Origin: Streptomyces litmocidini
Lineage (GTDB): Bacteria; Actinomycetota; Actinomycetes; Streptomycetales; Streptomycetaceae
NCBI RefSeq assembly: GCF_014649755.1
Contig: NZ_BMTQ01000009.1
Location: 186,001-250,000, forward strand
DNA: 64,000 nucleotides
Direction of reading: 5' to 3'
Below, one piece after another: positions 44,328-52,972 of this stretch. Below the pieces are notes generated by a model. It ran no database searches. It saw only the letters and a program-made list of their open reading frames with translations, and had not been told where the DNA came from. Made by a program: the position numbers and the translations under genes. Numbering within the stretch: position 1 is the first letter of the stretch; every line of letters begins with the position of its first letter.

Positions 44328-44966
44328 TCAGAGGGCGGGGTGGGACACGTCGCCGCCCTTGACGCCCGCCCGGCGCAGGGCAGACCGCCACGCCAGGGCG
44401 ACGGCCGTCTCCGCCAGGCCGAGGAGGACGAGCCACAGGCCGAGCAGCCTGGTCAGGGCCCGGGCGGACTCCGTCGGCAGTGCCAGGACCACGATGCCGG
44501 CGACGATGCCCAGGGCCGCGACCGCCATGACGATGCCGCGGTGGGGCATGTCCTTGGTGGCGACGGCGGTGTAGAGGGTGACGATGCCGGACACGAGCCA
44601 GACGGCGCCGACGATCAGCGAGAGCGCGGCGATCGTCTGGAGCGGGTTCCTCAGACACAGCACGCCGCCCAGGACGCACAGGACGGCCACGATCAGGCCG
44701 GGCACGCGGTCACTGTCGCGCCCGAACACGGTCACGAACCGGAAGGCACCGATCAGCAACAGGTACACCCCGATGAGCACGGCCAGGACGTGCAGAGTGG
44801 CGTCCGGCCAGACGAGCGCCAGGACGCCCGGGACGAGCGTCGCCATCGCGGCGCTCAGCAGCCAGACCCAGGAACGGCCGAGACGTGCCAGTTGGTCCGC
44901 CGGGTCGACCGTGTCGGCCCCGGCCCCCGGCCCTGTACGGGGCGCGGAGCCCTGTGACGTCGACAT
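44328..44966 (-). CDS. DUF308/HdeD-family membrane protein (second copy)
   Basis: The 212-residue protein has a 30-residue soluble N-terminus and six hydrophobic helices (LLSAAMATLVPGVLALVWPD, VLAVLIGVYLLLIGAFRFVT, LIVAVLCVLGGVLCLRNPLQ, ALSLIVGAVWLVSGIVTLYT, GLWLVLLGLAETAVALAW). The DUF308 repeat and RNPLQ/FRDALQ-type loop are shared with the protein at 6015-6635. Function is unknown. Confidence 0.8.
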   Translation of the reverse strand: MSTSQGSAPRTGPGAGADTVDPADQLARLGRSWVWLLSAAMATLVPGVLALVWPDATLHVLAVLIGVYLLLIGAFRFVTVFGRDSDRVPGLIVAVLCVLGGVLCLRNPLQTIAALSLIVGAVWLVSGIVTLYTAVATKDMPHRGIVMAVAALGIVAGIVVLALPTESARALTRLLGLWLVLLGLAETAVALAWRSALRRAGVKGGDVSHPAL

Positions 44967-45628
44967 GTGTCCTCCTCCCGCTCGCCCGGGCGGATCGTCC
45001 CGGGACTTCTCACGGCCGTCGGCAGCGTCACGTGTCCACGACGCTCGGGTCGGGTGACCGGAGGGGGCCGGCGGTTCGTGCGGATGGGCCTCGTCGACGA
45101 GGGGTCCGGACGGGAGCGCCGGTCCGGCCGTCGCCGCGCGGTTCGACCGGGAGCGAAAGCTCCGGCCGATGTTCCCCTTACCTCCTCAAGGGCTCTCGCA
45201 GCACATGAGATGTCTCCCGTAGGGGGTCGGAAACGGGGAGCACGCGGTGCTCCAGGACCAGTGTGCACCCTTCGTCCGTGCGCCGCCTCACCCCGTGAGG
45301 GGCGGACGGGTCGTCGCTGTGCGCGGGCGGAAGACCGCGGCCGCGAGCCGTGGACGTGGAAGAGCCGCCGGAGGGCCCCGGCATCGCGCGATCGGCCGTT
45401 TCGCCCTGGAGGGGACACGACGAACACGGCGTACCCCAGGACACGCCGGCGAGGACGAACGCCACGGGTGCGGCCCCGGAGCCGTCGGCGACGAGATGCC
45501 CGGGGGAACGGCCACGACGGTCTCGGCCGCCGCGATCACCGCTCCGACCGGAAGGGGCGCCGACGGGCACGGCGGCCCGCTCGAACCTAGCCTGGACCCT
45601 GATACCCCGCTCCGACGAAGGGACCATC
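44967..45628. other. Intergenic region without recognisable genes
   Basis: I see no convincing gene in these 660 bp. Frames present are Arg-rich shadows without ribosome binding sites. A promoter for the CsbD-like gene should lie near the right end (GATACCCCGC at about 45601). Confidence 0.45.
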
Positions 45629-45820
45629 ATGAGAAGGCATGGCGCCCTGGACAAGGCCAAGGCGAGGTGCAAGGTGATCGTCGGAAAGGCCACCGGGCAC
45701 GAGCGCCTTGAGGCCGAAGGCAGAACGGACGAGGTGAAGGCCAGGATCCGGCACAGGGCGACGAGCATCCGCCGCCGCGCCGAAGGCATCAGGGACTCAC
45801 TGCGACACGACCGCTCCTGA
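45629..45820 (+). CDS. CsbD-like stress protein
   Basis: The 63-residue protein MRRHGALDKAKARCKVIVGK ... GHERLEAEGRTDEVKARIRH has the CsbD-family core (KAK-x-K-x-VGKATG-xERLEAEGR). CsbD proteins are small, abundant, charged proteins induced by general stress sigma factors. The ATG at 45629 follows GAAGGGA. It stands alone. Confidence 0.75.
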   Translation: MRRHGALDKAKARCKVIVGKATGHERLEAEGRTDEVKARIRHRATSIRRRAEGIRDSLRHDRS

Positions 45821-46068
45821 CGTTCTCCGGATCGGCGGGCGCCGTCGAACGGGTGTTGCGAAGGCGTCGCCGACGGAGAGGACCTCGGACCTCGATCAGC
45901 ACCGACCCGCGCCGGCTGTGGCTCGATGGGGCTCGCGGGTGCTGCCGGAGCGGTTTTCGGACGGGACGTCGCTCCGCCGCACCTCGTTGGCCGCGACTGG
46001 GCCCGCCGTCGCGCTTCCGTCGCGGGGGCGGGCCCAGGTCCCTCGGGTCCGGCGGGGTGGGCGAGCGC

Positions 46069-46794
46069 TCAGACCGCCGCTGCGGAAGGCTCGCAGGCGT
46101 GCGGCAGGTCGATGCGGACCGTCCGGTCGCAGAGTCGCTCCACCTGTGCGGGGTCGTGGGAGACGAGCAGGACCGTCCGGTTGCCCCGCAGGGCTGCCAC
46201 GGACTCCTCGACGGTGTCGCGGCTCCGTTCGTCCAGGGCGCTGGTCGGCTCGTCGAGCAGGAGAGCCGCCGGTTCGAGGGCCAGGGCGCGGGCCAGGCAG
46301 AGCCGTTGGCGCTGGCCGTTGGACAGGGTCTGGGCCGGGGTGCCCAGCCGGTCGGAGACCTCGTTCCACAGGCCCGCCTCGCGCAGTGCCCGTTCGACGC
46401 GGTCGTGCAGCTCCGTCCGGGACGCCCGCACCAGGTGACGGAGGCCGAACAGGGCGTTGTCCAGGATGCTGCCGCCGAAGACCACGGGGGTCTGCGGCAC
46501 CAGGACGACCGTGCTGCGGAGGTCGGCGTCGCCCTTGCCGTACCGGACGGGACGGCCGAGGACGTGGACCTCGCCCTGTCGGCGGAGCCCGTGCGGCAGC
46601 AGGTCGACCAGGGCGCGCAGCACGGTGGACTTGCCGGCGCCGGACGGACCGCACAGACCGGTGGTGGATCCGGTGGACAGCTCGAACGTGACCGGTCCGA
46701 CCAGGCGCTTCGTGCCGTCGAAGATCTGCAGGTCGCGGACCGCGATGACGGTTTCGTGGACCGTGTCGTCCAGGGTCGAGGAACCGGTCGTCAT
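46069..46794 (-). CDS. pstB: Pst-like ABC importer ATPase (phosphate/arsenate type)
   Basis: The 241-residue protein has Walker A CGPSGAGKST, Q-loop VPQTPVVFGGSILDN, signature LSNGQRQRLCLARAL, Walker B LLLDEPTSALD and SHDPAQVE. The ATG at 46794 overlaps the permease stop (ATGA) and is preferred over 46803. It is shorter and more diverged than standard PstB proteins, which fits an accessory system. With the two genes upstream it makes a complete high-affinity oxyanion importer next to the arsenic genes. Confidence 0.8.
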   Translation of the reverse strand: MTTGSSTLDDTVHETVIAVRDLQIFDGTKRLVGPVTFELSTGSTTGLCGPSGAGKSTVLRALVDLLPHGLRRQGEVHVLGRPVRYGKGDADLRSTVVLVPQTPVVFGGSILDNALFGLRHLVRASRTELHDRVERALREAGLWNEVSDRLGTPAQTLSNGQRQRLCLARALALEPAALLLDEPTSALDERSRDTVEESVAALRGNRTVLLVSHDPAQVERLCDRTVRIDLPHACEPSAAAV

Positions 46795-48623
46795 GTCGTC
46801 CATCGTCGTGCTCCTTCGAAGCGGTTGCGCAGGAGGACCGCCAGGCTGAGCAGGCCCGCGGTGATCAGGACCAGGACGAGGGCGCTGCCCCACGCCTGGG
46901 CGATCGCCTCGGGAGCGCCCGAGTCCTGCGACAGGGTGAAGATGTGCGTGGGCAGGGCCTGGACCGGAGCGTTGACGATGCCGGTCGGGAGGGCGGGTGC
47001 CCCGAAGAACACCGTGGCGGTGAAGATCAGGGGGGCCGTCTCTCCTGCCGCGCGGGCCAGGCCGAGCAGCAGGCCGGTGAGCGTGGCCGGCCAGGTGTAC
47101 GGGATGACCACGGAGCGGACGTACTGGGAGCCGGTGAGGCCCAGTGCGAGCGCGGCCTCGGTGATTTCCGCCGGCATGCCCCGGATCCGACCTGCGGTGG
47201 TGAGGGCGACCACCGGGATCACCACGGGCACCAGGACGACGGCGCCGGCCAGCCAGGAGCGGCCCCAGCCCATGGTCGTGCAGAAGAGGACGTACCCGGC
47301 GAGCCCCAGCAGGATGGTGGGCGTTCCGCCGACCGCCACGGTCAGGGTCTCGAGCACGCGGGAGGCTTTCGCGGAGGCACGCGTGCCGATCACGACGCCC
47401 GCCCCGTAGCCGAGCGGCAGCGCGATCAGCGCCGTGGTCGCGAGGAGCAGGAGGGTGCCGAGGATCTGGTCGCGTATGCCGCCCCCCGCCGCGCCTTCGG
47501 AGGCCGTGAACCAGAAGACCGGGTTGAGCGCCGCGCCGCCGCGGGCGAGCAGGATGCCGAGCATGCCGACGAGCAGAGCCCCCGGCAGCAGCAGGGCCCC
47601 GAGCCGGGCGAAGGTGGTGAGCCGGTCCTTCGGAGTGCGCAGCCACGCGGAGGACCGTCGGGCACGTGGGGCGCGTACGGCCCTTCCCGTGGAGCCGCGG
47701 GTGCCCCAGACGGTGGCGACGGCGACCAGGGCCAGCAGGATGACGCCCAGCCCGCACAGGGCCGCGAAGTACGGCCCGGAGGTGCCCGCGAGCATCGGCT
47801 CGGGGCCGGCCAGTTTGGTGGTGAGCGTCTGGCCGGGGCGCACGAGGAAGGAGAACACGTCCCCGAGCGACTCGGGCAGCCGGTCGTCGGCGCGGCCGAT
47901 GACCATGAAGACCGCGATGGCCTCGCCCAGCGCCCGGGCCAGGCCGAGGAGGACGCCGGCCCGCATGCCGGTACGAGCCTGGGGCAGGACGGCCGACCGG
48001 ACGACCTCGCGGCGGGTCAGGCCGAGGGAATAGGCGGCCTCCCGGTACCGGCCGGGCACGGCGGCCAGCGCGTCCACGCTGACCGCCACGATCGTCGGCA
48101 TGATCATCACGGCGAGGACGATGCCGGCGGCGAGCAGGCTGTCTCCGCCCGGGACGTCACCGAGGTCCGCCACGAACGGCCGGATCACCATGATGCCGAT
48201 CAGGCCGTAGACGATGGAGGGGACCGCTGCCAGGAGTTCGATGCTCAGGCGCAGCGGCTTGGCGAGGCGGGGCGGCAGGTACTCGGACAAGGCGACGGCC
48301 GCCGCCCAGCCGACCGGGACGGCGAGCACCAGTGCCAGGACGCACACGACCGCCGATCCGTAGATCATGGCCAGGCCGCCGAAGGCGAGGTTCCCCGGAC
48401 TCCAGGTGGACGAGGTGAGCAGTGCCGTCCAGTCGACGGTTCCGCTCGCGATGCCCGTGACCAGGTAGCCGAGCAGGACCGTGAGGGTGAGCAGCACGGA
48501 CAGGATGCCGCTGTAGGCCCAGCCCCAGACCCATCTCGCCCGGCTGCCGCGGCCGCTCCCGGGGGAGGGCCGCGGCACGGCGGGTCCGGGCGCCTGGGTG
48601 GGGCGCTCCAGAGTGAGACCCAT
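46791..48623 (-). CDS. Fused PstC-PstA permease of a Pst-like importer
   Basis: The 610-residue protein joins two permease halves. Residues 30-310 resemble PstC (LLAAVPSIVYGLIGIMVIRP, YREAAYSLGLTRREVVRSAV, ARALGEAIAVFMVIG). Residues 340-610 resemble PstA (TLTVAVGGTPTILLGLAGYV, EAALALGLTGSQYVRSVVIP, GLARAAGETAPLIFTATVFF). About 12 membrane helices are expected. PstC and PstA are usually separate genes, so the fusion marks a specialised copy. It lies 2 bp after the binding-protein gene. Confidence 0.85.
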   Translation of the reverse strand: MGLTLERPTQAPGPAVPRPSPGSGRGSRARWVWGWAYSGILSVLLTLTVLLGYLVTGIASGTVDWTALLTSSTWSPGNLAFGGLAMIYGSAVVCVLALVLAVPVGWAAAVALSEYLPPRLAKPLRLSIELLAAVPSIVYGLIGIMVIRPFVADLGDVPGGDSLLAAGIVLAVMIMPTIVAVSVDALAAVPGRYREAAYSLGLTRREVVRSAVLPQARTGMRAGVLLGLARALGEAIAVFMVIGRADDRLPESLGDVFSFLVRPGQTLTTKLAGPEPMLAGTSGPYFAALCGLGVILLALVAVATVWGTRGSTGRAVRAPRARRSSAWLRTPKDRLTTFARLGALLLPGALLVGMLGILLARGGAALNPVFWFTASEGAAGGGIRDQILGTLLLLATTALIALPLGYGAGVVIGTRASAKASRVLETLTVAVGGTPTILLGLAGYVLFCTTMGWGRSWLAGAVVLVPVVIPVVALTTAGRIRGMPAEITEAALALGLTGSQYVRSVVIPYTWPATLTGLLLGLARAAGETAPLIFTATVFFGAPALPTGIVNAPVQALPTHIFTLSQDSGAPEAIAQAWGSALVLVLITAGLLSLAVLLRNRFEGARRWTT

Positions 48624-48625
48624 GG

Positions 48626-49546
48626 TCAGAGGCCCATCTGCTCGCGCGTGAGGTAACCGTGCTCGGGCAGCAGCTTCTGGCCCTCGGGCGAGAGGACGTA
48701 GTCGATGTACTGCTTGGCGGCGCCCTTCGGCTTGCCGTTGGTGATCATGAACAGCGGGCGGGTCATCGGGTACTTGCCGGAGGCCACGTTCGCCAGGGTG
48801 GGGGCGACGCCGTCCAGGGGCACGGCGACCAGGTCGGGGTGACCTTCGATGAAGCCGGTCGACAGCGGGGCGATGGAACCGCGGGTGGACTTCAGCTTGT
48901 TGCGGGTCTCCAGGTTGCCGCCCACGATGGCGTAGTTCGCGGACTTGGGCGGGGCCGGCGCCTCGCCCTTGCCGTAGATGAACTTGTCGAGCACCTCACG
49001 GGTGCCGCGGCCGGGCTCCTTGTCGTACACGAAGACCGGGAGGTCGGGGCCGCCGACCTCCTTCCAGTTGGTGATCCTGCCCTCGAACAGGCCCGCGACC
49101 TGCGCCTTGGACAGACCCTTGACCCCGCCGTCGGCCACTTCCTTGGTGATGATGACGCCGACGGCGTCCGCGCCGATCTGCGTGGGGACGAAATCCGTGT
49201 CGGGGTAGGCCTTCCGGTCCTTCTCCGACAGGGGCTTGGAGCTGAGGGCGATGTCGATCTGCCCGGTGCCGAGCTGGGAGATTCCGCCGGCGGAGCCGCC
49301 CTGAGTGGCGACGGTGATGTTCAGTCCCTTGGCCTTCAGCGCCTCGGCGGCGTCGGAGGCCACCGGAGCGACGGTGGTGGAGCCGCTGGCCTGGACGGCG
49401 TCCGAGCCGGCCTTCGCGGAGCCGGCGCAACCGGTCAGGGCGGCGGAGAGGAGGAGAGAGGCGGAGGCGACGGAGGCGCTCCGGCGGACACGCCGTCCGG
49501 TGAGGCGCGCTGCTCTCTTGCGGGTTTCGGCGGACAGGAAAGACAT
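48626..49546 (-). CDS. pstS: PstS-like phosphate/arsenate-binding lipoprotein
   Basis: The 306-residue protein has a signal peptide with twin basic start and lipobox LLLSAALTGCAGS (lipidated Cys near 40). The oxyanion-binding motifs ASGSTTVAPVAS, TQGGSAGGISQL and YDKEPGRGTREVLDKF are those of PstS-family proteins. The substrate could be phosphate or arsenate, which such proteins can discriminate by small pocket changes not readable here. It heads the leftward operon, divergent from the arsL operon. That position, plus ArsC and organoarsenical genes nearby, makes an arsenate importer attractive (inference). Confidence 0.85.
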   Translation of the reverse strand: MSFLSAETRKRAARLTGRRVRRSASVASASLLLSAALTGCAGSAKAGSDAVQASGSTTVAPVASDAAEALKAKGLNITVATQGGSAGGISQLGTGQIDIALSSKPLSEKDRKAYPDTDFVPTQIGADAVGVIITKEVADGGVKGLSKAQVAGLFEGRITNWKEVGGPDLPVFVYDKEPGRGTREVLDKFIYGKGEAPAPPKSANYAIVGGNLETRNKLKSTRGSIAPLSTGFIEGHPDLVAVPLDGVAPTLANVASGKYPMTRPLFMITNGKPKGAAKQYIDYVLSPEGQKLLPEHGYLTREQMGL

Positions 49547-50257
49547 GGCGGTGCCTTTGCGGTGAGGGAAGGGACGGGAGTCGGGGGACACCGGTGGCGG
49601 ATCGCCACCCGTGTGGCGTGCGTGTCGGGGATCGGGACGTGGCAGGGGTGCGGCCGTGACCGCCGGTCGCACCCCTGCCACGTGGACGAGGCGGGACGCC
49701 GGGCGGGCCCGCGGGTGCTCCGGGAGGGCGGCGCGGTGGACACCGGACGTGCGGGTGATGGCTGCTCAGGGCCTGCGACCGGATGCCCTTGAGTTCCTTC
49801 CCGCGTGTCCGATGAACTCGCTCAGGACCGTAGGGGGCTGCCGTGGGGCGCTCGCGCGTCTGAACGATCGGTGCTCGGCCCACTCCCCTTCGAGGGACCT
49901 GAAGCATCAAGGCGTCGGTGGCCGTTCACCCGCTGACCCCGGGTGCGGACCGCGATGCCGTGGCCGAACGCTACCGCCTCGGAGCCGCTCTGGCGAGATC
50001 TGGTGGGACGAAACCATCGATGGTCGGCGATTGAATTCGAGTCATGCGTCGAGGTGGCGGGTGCGTTGCCTGCGGTCGGCCGCGGATTCCGAAGTCCTGG
50101 TGGGCGTTGGTCGACGCTTTCGCCGGGGGTGGCTTCAAGCTGCGTGAACTACAGAATTCAAGCAAGTGACCTCTCTTCGCAACCAGTCACAGAGGAGGGC
50201 GAACCAGGGCATCGACCCCCTGTGTCGACGGGGACCGCAGGGGCGGTCTTTCAGTCA
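49547..50257. other. Long intergenic leader between pst-like and arsL operons
   Basis: About 710 bp contain no convincing gene. They hold the hairpin at 49637, a single GTTCACCCGCT motif at 49924 that resembles half a PHO box, and at 50015 a CATCGATGG element that recurs upstream of the ATP-grasp gene (61357) at nearly the same distance from the operator block. Confidence 0.5.
49637..49683. promoter_or_regulatory. Perfect 16-bp hairpin in the pstS upstream region
   Basis: ACGTGGCAGGGGTGCG (49637-49652) and its exact complement at 49668-49683 flank a 15-base loop, about 90 bp before the PstS start. It could be an attenuator or transcript-stabilising hairpin in the pst leader, or a large operator. 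Confidence 0.55.
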
Positions 50258-50329
50258 TTCATCGATCTATTGACATACATCGCTCAACGCTGGCAGGGTT
50301 CCGGCCGTCGGTCGACAGCGTCGTTACCG
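50258..50329 (+). promoter_or_regulatory. arsL operon promoter/operator block (copy 1 of 2)
   Basis: This 72-bp block is matched ungapped, with 7 differences, at 61602-61673 before the ATP-grasp gene. It starts with an inverted repeat CGATCTAT-TGAC-ATACATCG (50263-50282, one mismatch in the right arm) that overlaps a -35-like TTGACA. It ends with a conserved CTGGCAGGGTTCCGG stretch containing CAGGGT at -10-like spacing (18 bp). An operator overlapping the -35 box is the usual arrangement for ArsR repressors, so arsenite induction of the arsL operon is likely. Confidence 0.75.
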
Positions 50330-50394
50330 GCCTCGGCTCTGACCCGGCCCCATCTCGATCCGCCACGCTCCTTGATCACTCCCTGGGGGGAAGT

Positions 50395-51645
50395 GTGAGT
50401 AGTCCCCGTGTCCTGGTCGCCTCCGCGTTCGAAGCGGAACTCCAGCCCTTGACGTCCGCGTGTGCGGCTGCCGCCCTGCAGCACCACGGCGCCGACGTCG
50501 TCGGCTGGGACGCACACCTGCTTCCCGACGCCATTCCGGAAGGCCCCTTCGACCTCACGCTCGTCTCGGTCCAGCAGTTCGAGGGCCTCGAACGGGGAAT
50601 CGCCCTGGCGCGCAGGGTCTCGGAGGCGTACGGCACCACGGTCGTGACCTTCGGCCAGTACGCGCAGATGAACCACCGGGAGTTCCTCGAGGTCGCCGAC
50701 GGCATCATCATGGAGGAGCCGGAACTCATCAGCGAGGAGCTGGCCCGGCTCGCCGCCGGCACTCTCGCGCTCGACGCGGTGCCCGCCCTGATGACCCGCA
50801 CGGGAATGCGGCCCAAGCCCCCGCGCCGGCGCATCTCGGTCACCAAGCCCGCCCGGGACCTGTTCCCCTCCCTCGTGCACTACCCGGCGCACCACTCGCC
50901 GTTCGGCCTGATGGGCAACATCGAGGCGTCCCGCGGCTGCCACCACAAGTGCACCTACTGCTCCGTCTACGGCGCGTACGACGGCGGCGTCGCCGCCTAC
51001 GACGCCGACAGCGTCCTGGCCGACGCACTGCAGCTGGCGGAGGAGGGCGTCCGGCACTTCTGCTTCATCGACGCCGAGTTCTTCAACTCCCGCACCATCG
51101 GCATCGGTGTCGTCGAGCGACTCGTCGAGGCCATCGGCCCGATCACGTTCGAGTTCACGACGCGCGTCGACCACGTCCTGGACTACACGAAGGAGCTGGA
51201 GAAGCTCGTCTCGCTCGGTCTGCGCCGCGTCACCTGCGCCCTCGAGTTCCCCTCCAACCGCATCCTGCGCATCTTCGACAAGCACATCGACGTCGACCAC
51301 ATGCGCGAGGCCATCGACGAGGCCGAGCGGATCGGCTTCGAGCTGTACCCGACGTTCATCCCGTTCACCCCGTGGATCGAGTACGAGGAGCTCCTCGGCT
51401 TCGAGGACTGGCTGGTCGAGACGGGTCTCGCCCGCGTCACCGACCCCACGGCCCTGCAGACCCGACTGCTGCTCTTCAAGGGCTCCCCGCTGCTCTCCTC
51501 CCCCTGGATGGAGGACATCGCCACCGTCGACCGCGGTTTCTGGGTCGAGTGGACCCACCCCGACAAGCGCGTCGAGGAGCTCTGGCAGGAGCGCCGCACC
51601 GACGCCGAAGACGCCGGCAAGATCCGCTGCTGCGTGAAGTGCTGA
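50395..51645 (+). CDS. arsL: ArsL-like noncanonical radical-SAM enzyme (organoarsenical biosynthesis)
   Basis: The GTG at 50395 follows GGGGGGAA and gives 416 residues. Residues 1-120 are a Rossmann-like, B12-binding-type domain. The radical-SAM cluster motif CxxxCxxC is C182-HHK-C186-TY-C189, inside GNIEASRGCHHKCTYCSVYG. The C-terminus ends R-C412-C413-V-K-C416. A terminal RCCxKC is reported for ArsL of arsinothricin producers, where ArsL moves the 3-amino-3-carboxypropyl group of SAM onto As(III) to give hydroxyarsinothricin, releasing methylthioadenosine. The neighbours (arsM, ArsR-type operator, ars resistance genes) support the same chemistry here. A different arsenical product is possible. 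It is the first gene of a four-gene operon. Confidence 0.88.
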   Translation: MSSPRVLVASAFEAELQPLTSACAAAALQHHGADVVGWDAHLLPDAIPEGPFDLTLVSVQQFEGLERGIALARRVSEAYGTTVVTFGQYAQMNHREFLEVADGIIMEEPELISEELARLAAGTLALDAVPALMTRTGMRPKPPRRRISVTKPARDLFPSLVHYPAHHSPFGLMGNIEASRGCHHKCTYCSVYGAYDGGVAAYDADSVLADALQLAEEGVRHFCFIDAEFFNSRTIGIGVVERLVEAIGPITFEFTTRVDHVLDYTKELEKLVSLGLRRVTCALEFPSNRILRIFDKHIDVDHMREAIDEAERIGFELYPTFIPFTPWIEYEELLGFEDWLVETGLARVTDPTALQTRLLLFKGSPLLSSPWMEDIATVDRGFWVEWTHPDKRVEELWQERRTDAEDAGKIRCCVKC

Positions 51646-51675
51646 CCCACCCGCTCACAAGAAAAGGACACTGAC

Positions 51676-52935
51676 ATGGGTGGATCACCCCGCGTCGTCA
51701 TCTCCACCGGCCAGGCCCTCCCGGACATGGACTGGACCGGCGAGCTCGCCGGGCTCACCGACTCGTGGCCGTACCTCGGCCCCACCTGGCTGCGGGCCAC
51801 GGAGAAGGTGCTCCCCGACGTCCAGCCCTGGCACACCCTCGCCCACCGCGCCCGCGGCGAACTGGCCCTCCTCCCCGGCTACATCCTCACCACCCCGCCG
51901 GTCGTCGACCACGAGCCGCGCACCTACCTCGGATGGCAGGCGCCCTCCGGCGAAGAGGTGTGCTGCGGTGCCGAGACCGACGCCGCGCGCAGCGCCGAGG
52001 TCGACGCCCTGGGAACCGAGCCCTTCTTCCCGACGCTCCTGCTCGGCTCCCCGCTGGGCTACCGCACCGAGGTCGCCTACAACTTCTGGACGCCGACCCT
52101 GATGGGGGCGATCGTCGACAAGCTCGTGCCCGCCGCCTTCGAGGCCGGCATCCGCTGCATCGTCGCCCCCTGGATCCCCGGTCGACGCGGCAACGACGCC
52201 CTCGTCGACGCGCTCGACGCAGCCGGAGCGTCCAGCACCTTCTGGGGCTACGAGGACTTCATGAGCCTCGACGCGCCGAACTGGGAAGGACACCTCGCCG
52301 CCCTGCCGTTGAAGAAGCGCCAGCGCATCAAGGGCGACGTCCGCCGGGCCGAGGCCGCCGGCGTGACGATCAAGCGCGTCGACGGCACCGACATCCGCCC
52401 CTACGCCACCCGCATCGCCGAACTCACCTGCCTCAACCGGGAGAAGAACGGCGCCGGCGAGGAGCCCGAGCACATCGTCGGCATCCTCTCCGCGCTCATC
52501 GACAAGGGCGCGGACGTCCGTGCCTACCTCGGCTACAAGGACGGCGCGCTGGTCGCCACCTGCGTCACCATCCGCAAGAACCACCGCCTCTTCCCGAAGT
52601 GGGCCGGCTTCGACTACGCGGCGATCGGCGAGCGCAGCGGCATCTACTTCGCCCTCGTCCTCGACGCGCCCGTCCGTGACGCCTACGCCGAAGGGCTGCG
52701 CACCGTAGAGTTCGGCGCCGGAGCCCACCAGGCGAAGGCCCTGCGCGGCTGCACCCCGCGCGAGGTCACCACCTCGATGCTGCTCTCCGACCCGGCGCTG
52801 CGGCCGCGGGCGAGCGCCTGGCTCGACGCCTTCGGCAGCAGCCGGCGCGTCGCGTTCGGCGCCGCGTCCCCCGCCCCGGCCCAGCCCGCGAACCTGCCCC
52901 TCCTGGGCGGCTCCGGCGACAGCTGCTGCGGCTGA
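51676..52935 (+). CDS. FemAB/GNAT-fold (DUF482-like) acyl- or aminoacyl-transferase in arsenic cluster
   Basis: The ATG at 51676 (AAAAGGA upstream) gives 419 residues. The C-terminal half (about 215-380) has a GNAT/FemAB-like pattern: LPLKKRQRIKGDVRRAEAAG, GYKDGALVATCVTIRKNHRL, FDYAAIGERSGIYFALVLDA and GLRTVEFGAGAHQAKALRGC. It resembles peptidoglycan-type DUF482 acyltransferases and FemX-like aminoacyl-tRNA-dependent ligases. It ends in SGDSCCG (Cys417-Cys418), a vicinal pair that could bind As(III). It lies 30 bp after arsL in the same operon. It could N-acylate the product, like the resistance enzyme ArsN, or attach an amino acid. Which of these applies is not decided by sequence. Confidence 0.7.
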   Translation: MGGSPRVVISTGQALPDMDWTGELAGLTDSWPYLGPTWLRATEKVLPDVQPWHTLAHRARGELALLPGYILTTPPVVDHEPRTYLGWQAPSGEEVCCGAETDAARSAEVDALGTEPFFPTLLLGSPLGYRTEVAYNFWTPTLMGAIVDKLVPAAFEAGIRCIVAPWIPGRRGNDALVDALDAAGASSTFWGYEDFMSLDAPNWEGHLAALPLKKRQRIKGDVRRAEAAGVTIKRVDGTDIRPYATRIAELTCLNREKNGAGEEPEHIVGILSALIDKGADVRAYLGYKDGALVATCVTIRKNHRLFPKWAGFDYAAIGERSGIYFALVLDAPVRDAYAEGLRTVEFGAGAHQAKALRGCTPREVTTSMLLSDPALRPRASAWLDAFGSSRRVAFGAASPAPAQPANLPLLGGSGDSCCG

Positions 52936-52972
52936 CCCCACCCGACTCCACGACAAGGACGAGAAGGACCAC

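Noticed and set aside
45178..45789. 203-codon minus-strand gene over the CsbD region
   Set aside because: It is antisense to the CsbD-like gene, without motif or ribosome binding site.
46944..48656. Long open frame on the plus strand opposite the Pst-like permease
   Set aside because: It is a GC-bias shadow of the permease gene: highly charged, with no ribosome binding site and no family motif.
49924..49934. PHO box upstream of the Pst-like operon
   Set aside because: Only one GTTCACCCGCT unit is seen. A PHO box needs at least two adjacent direct-repeat units.
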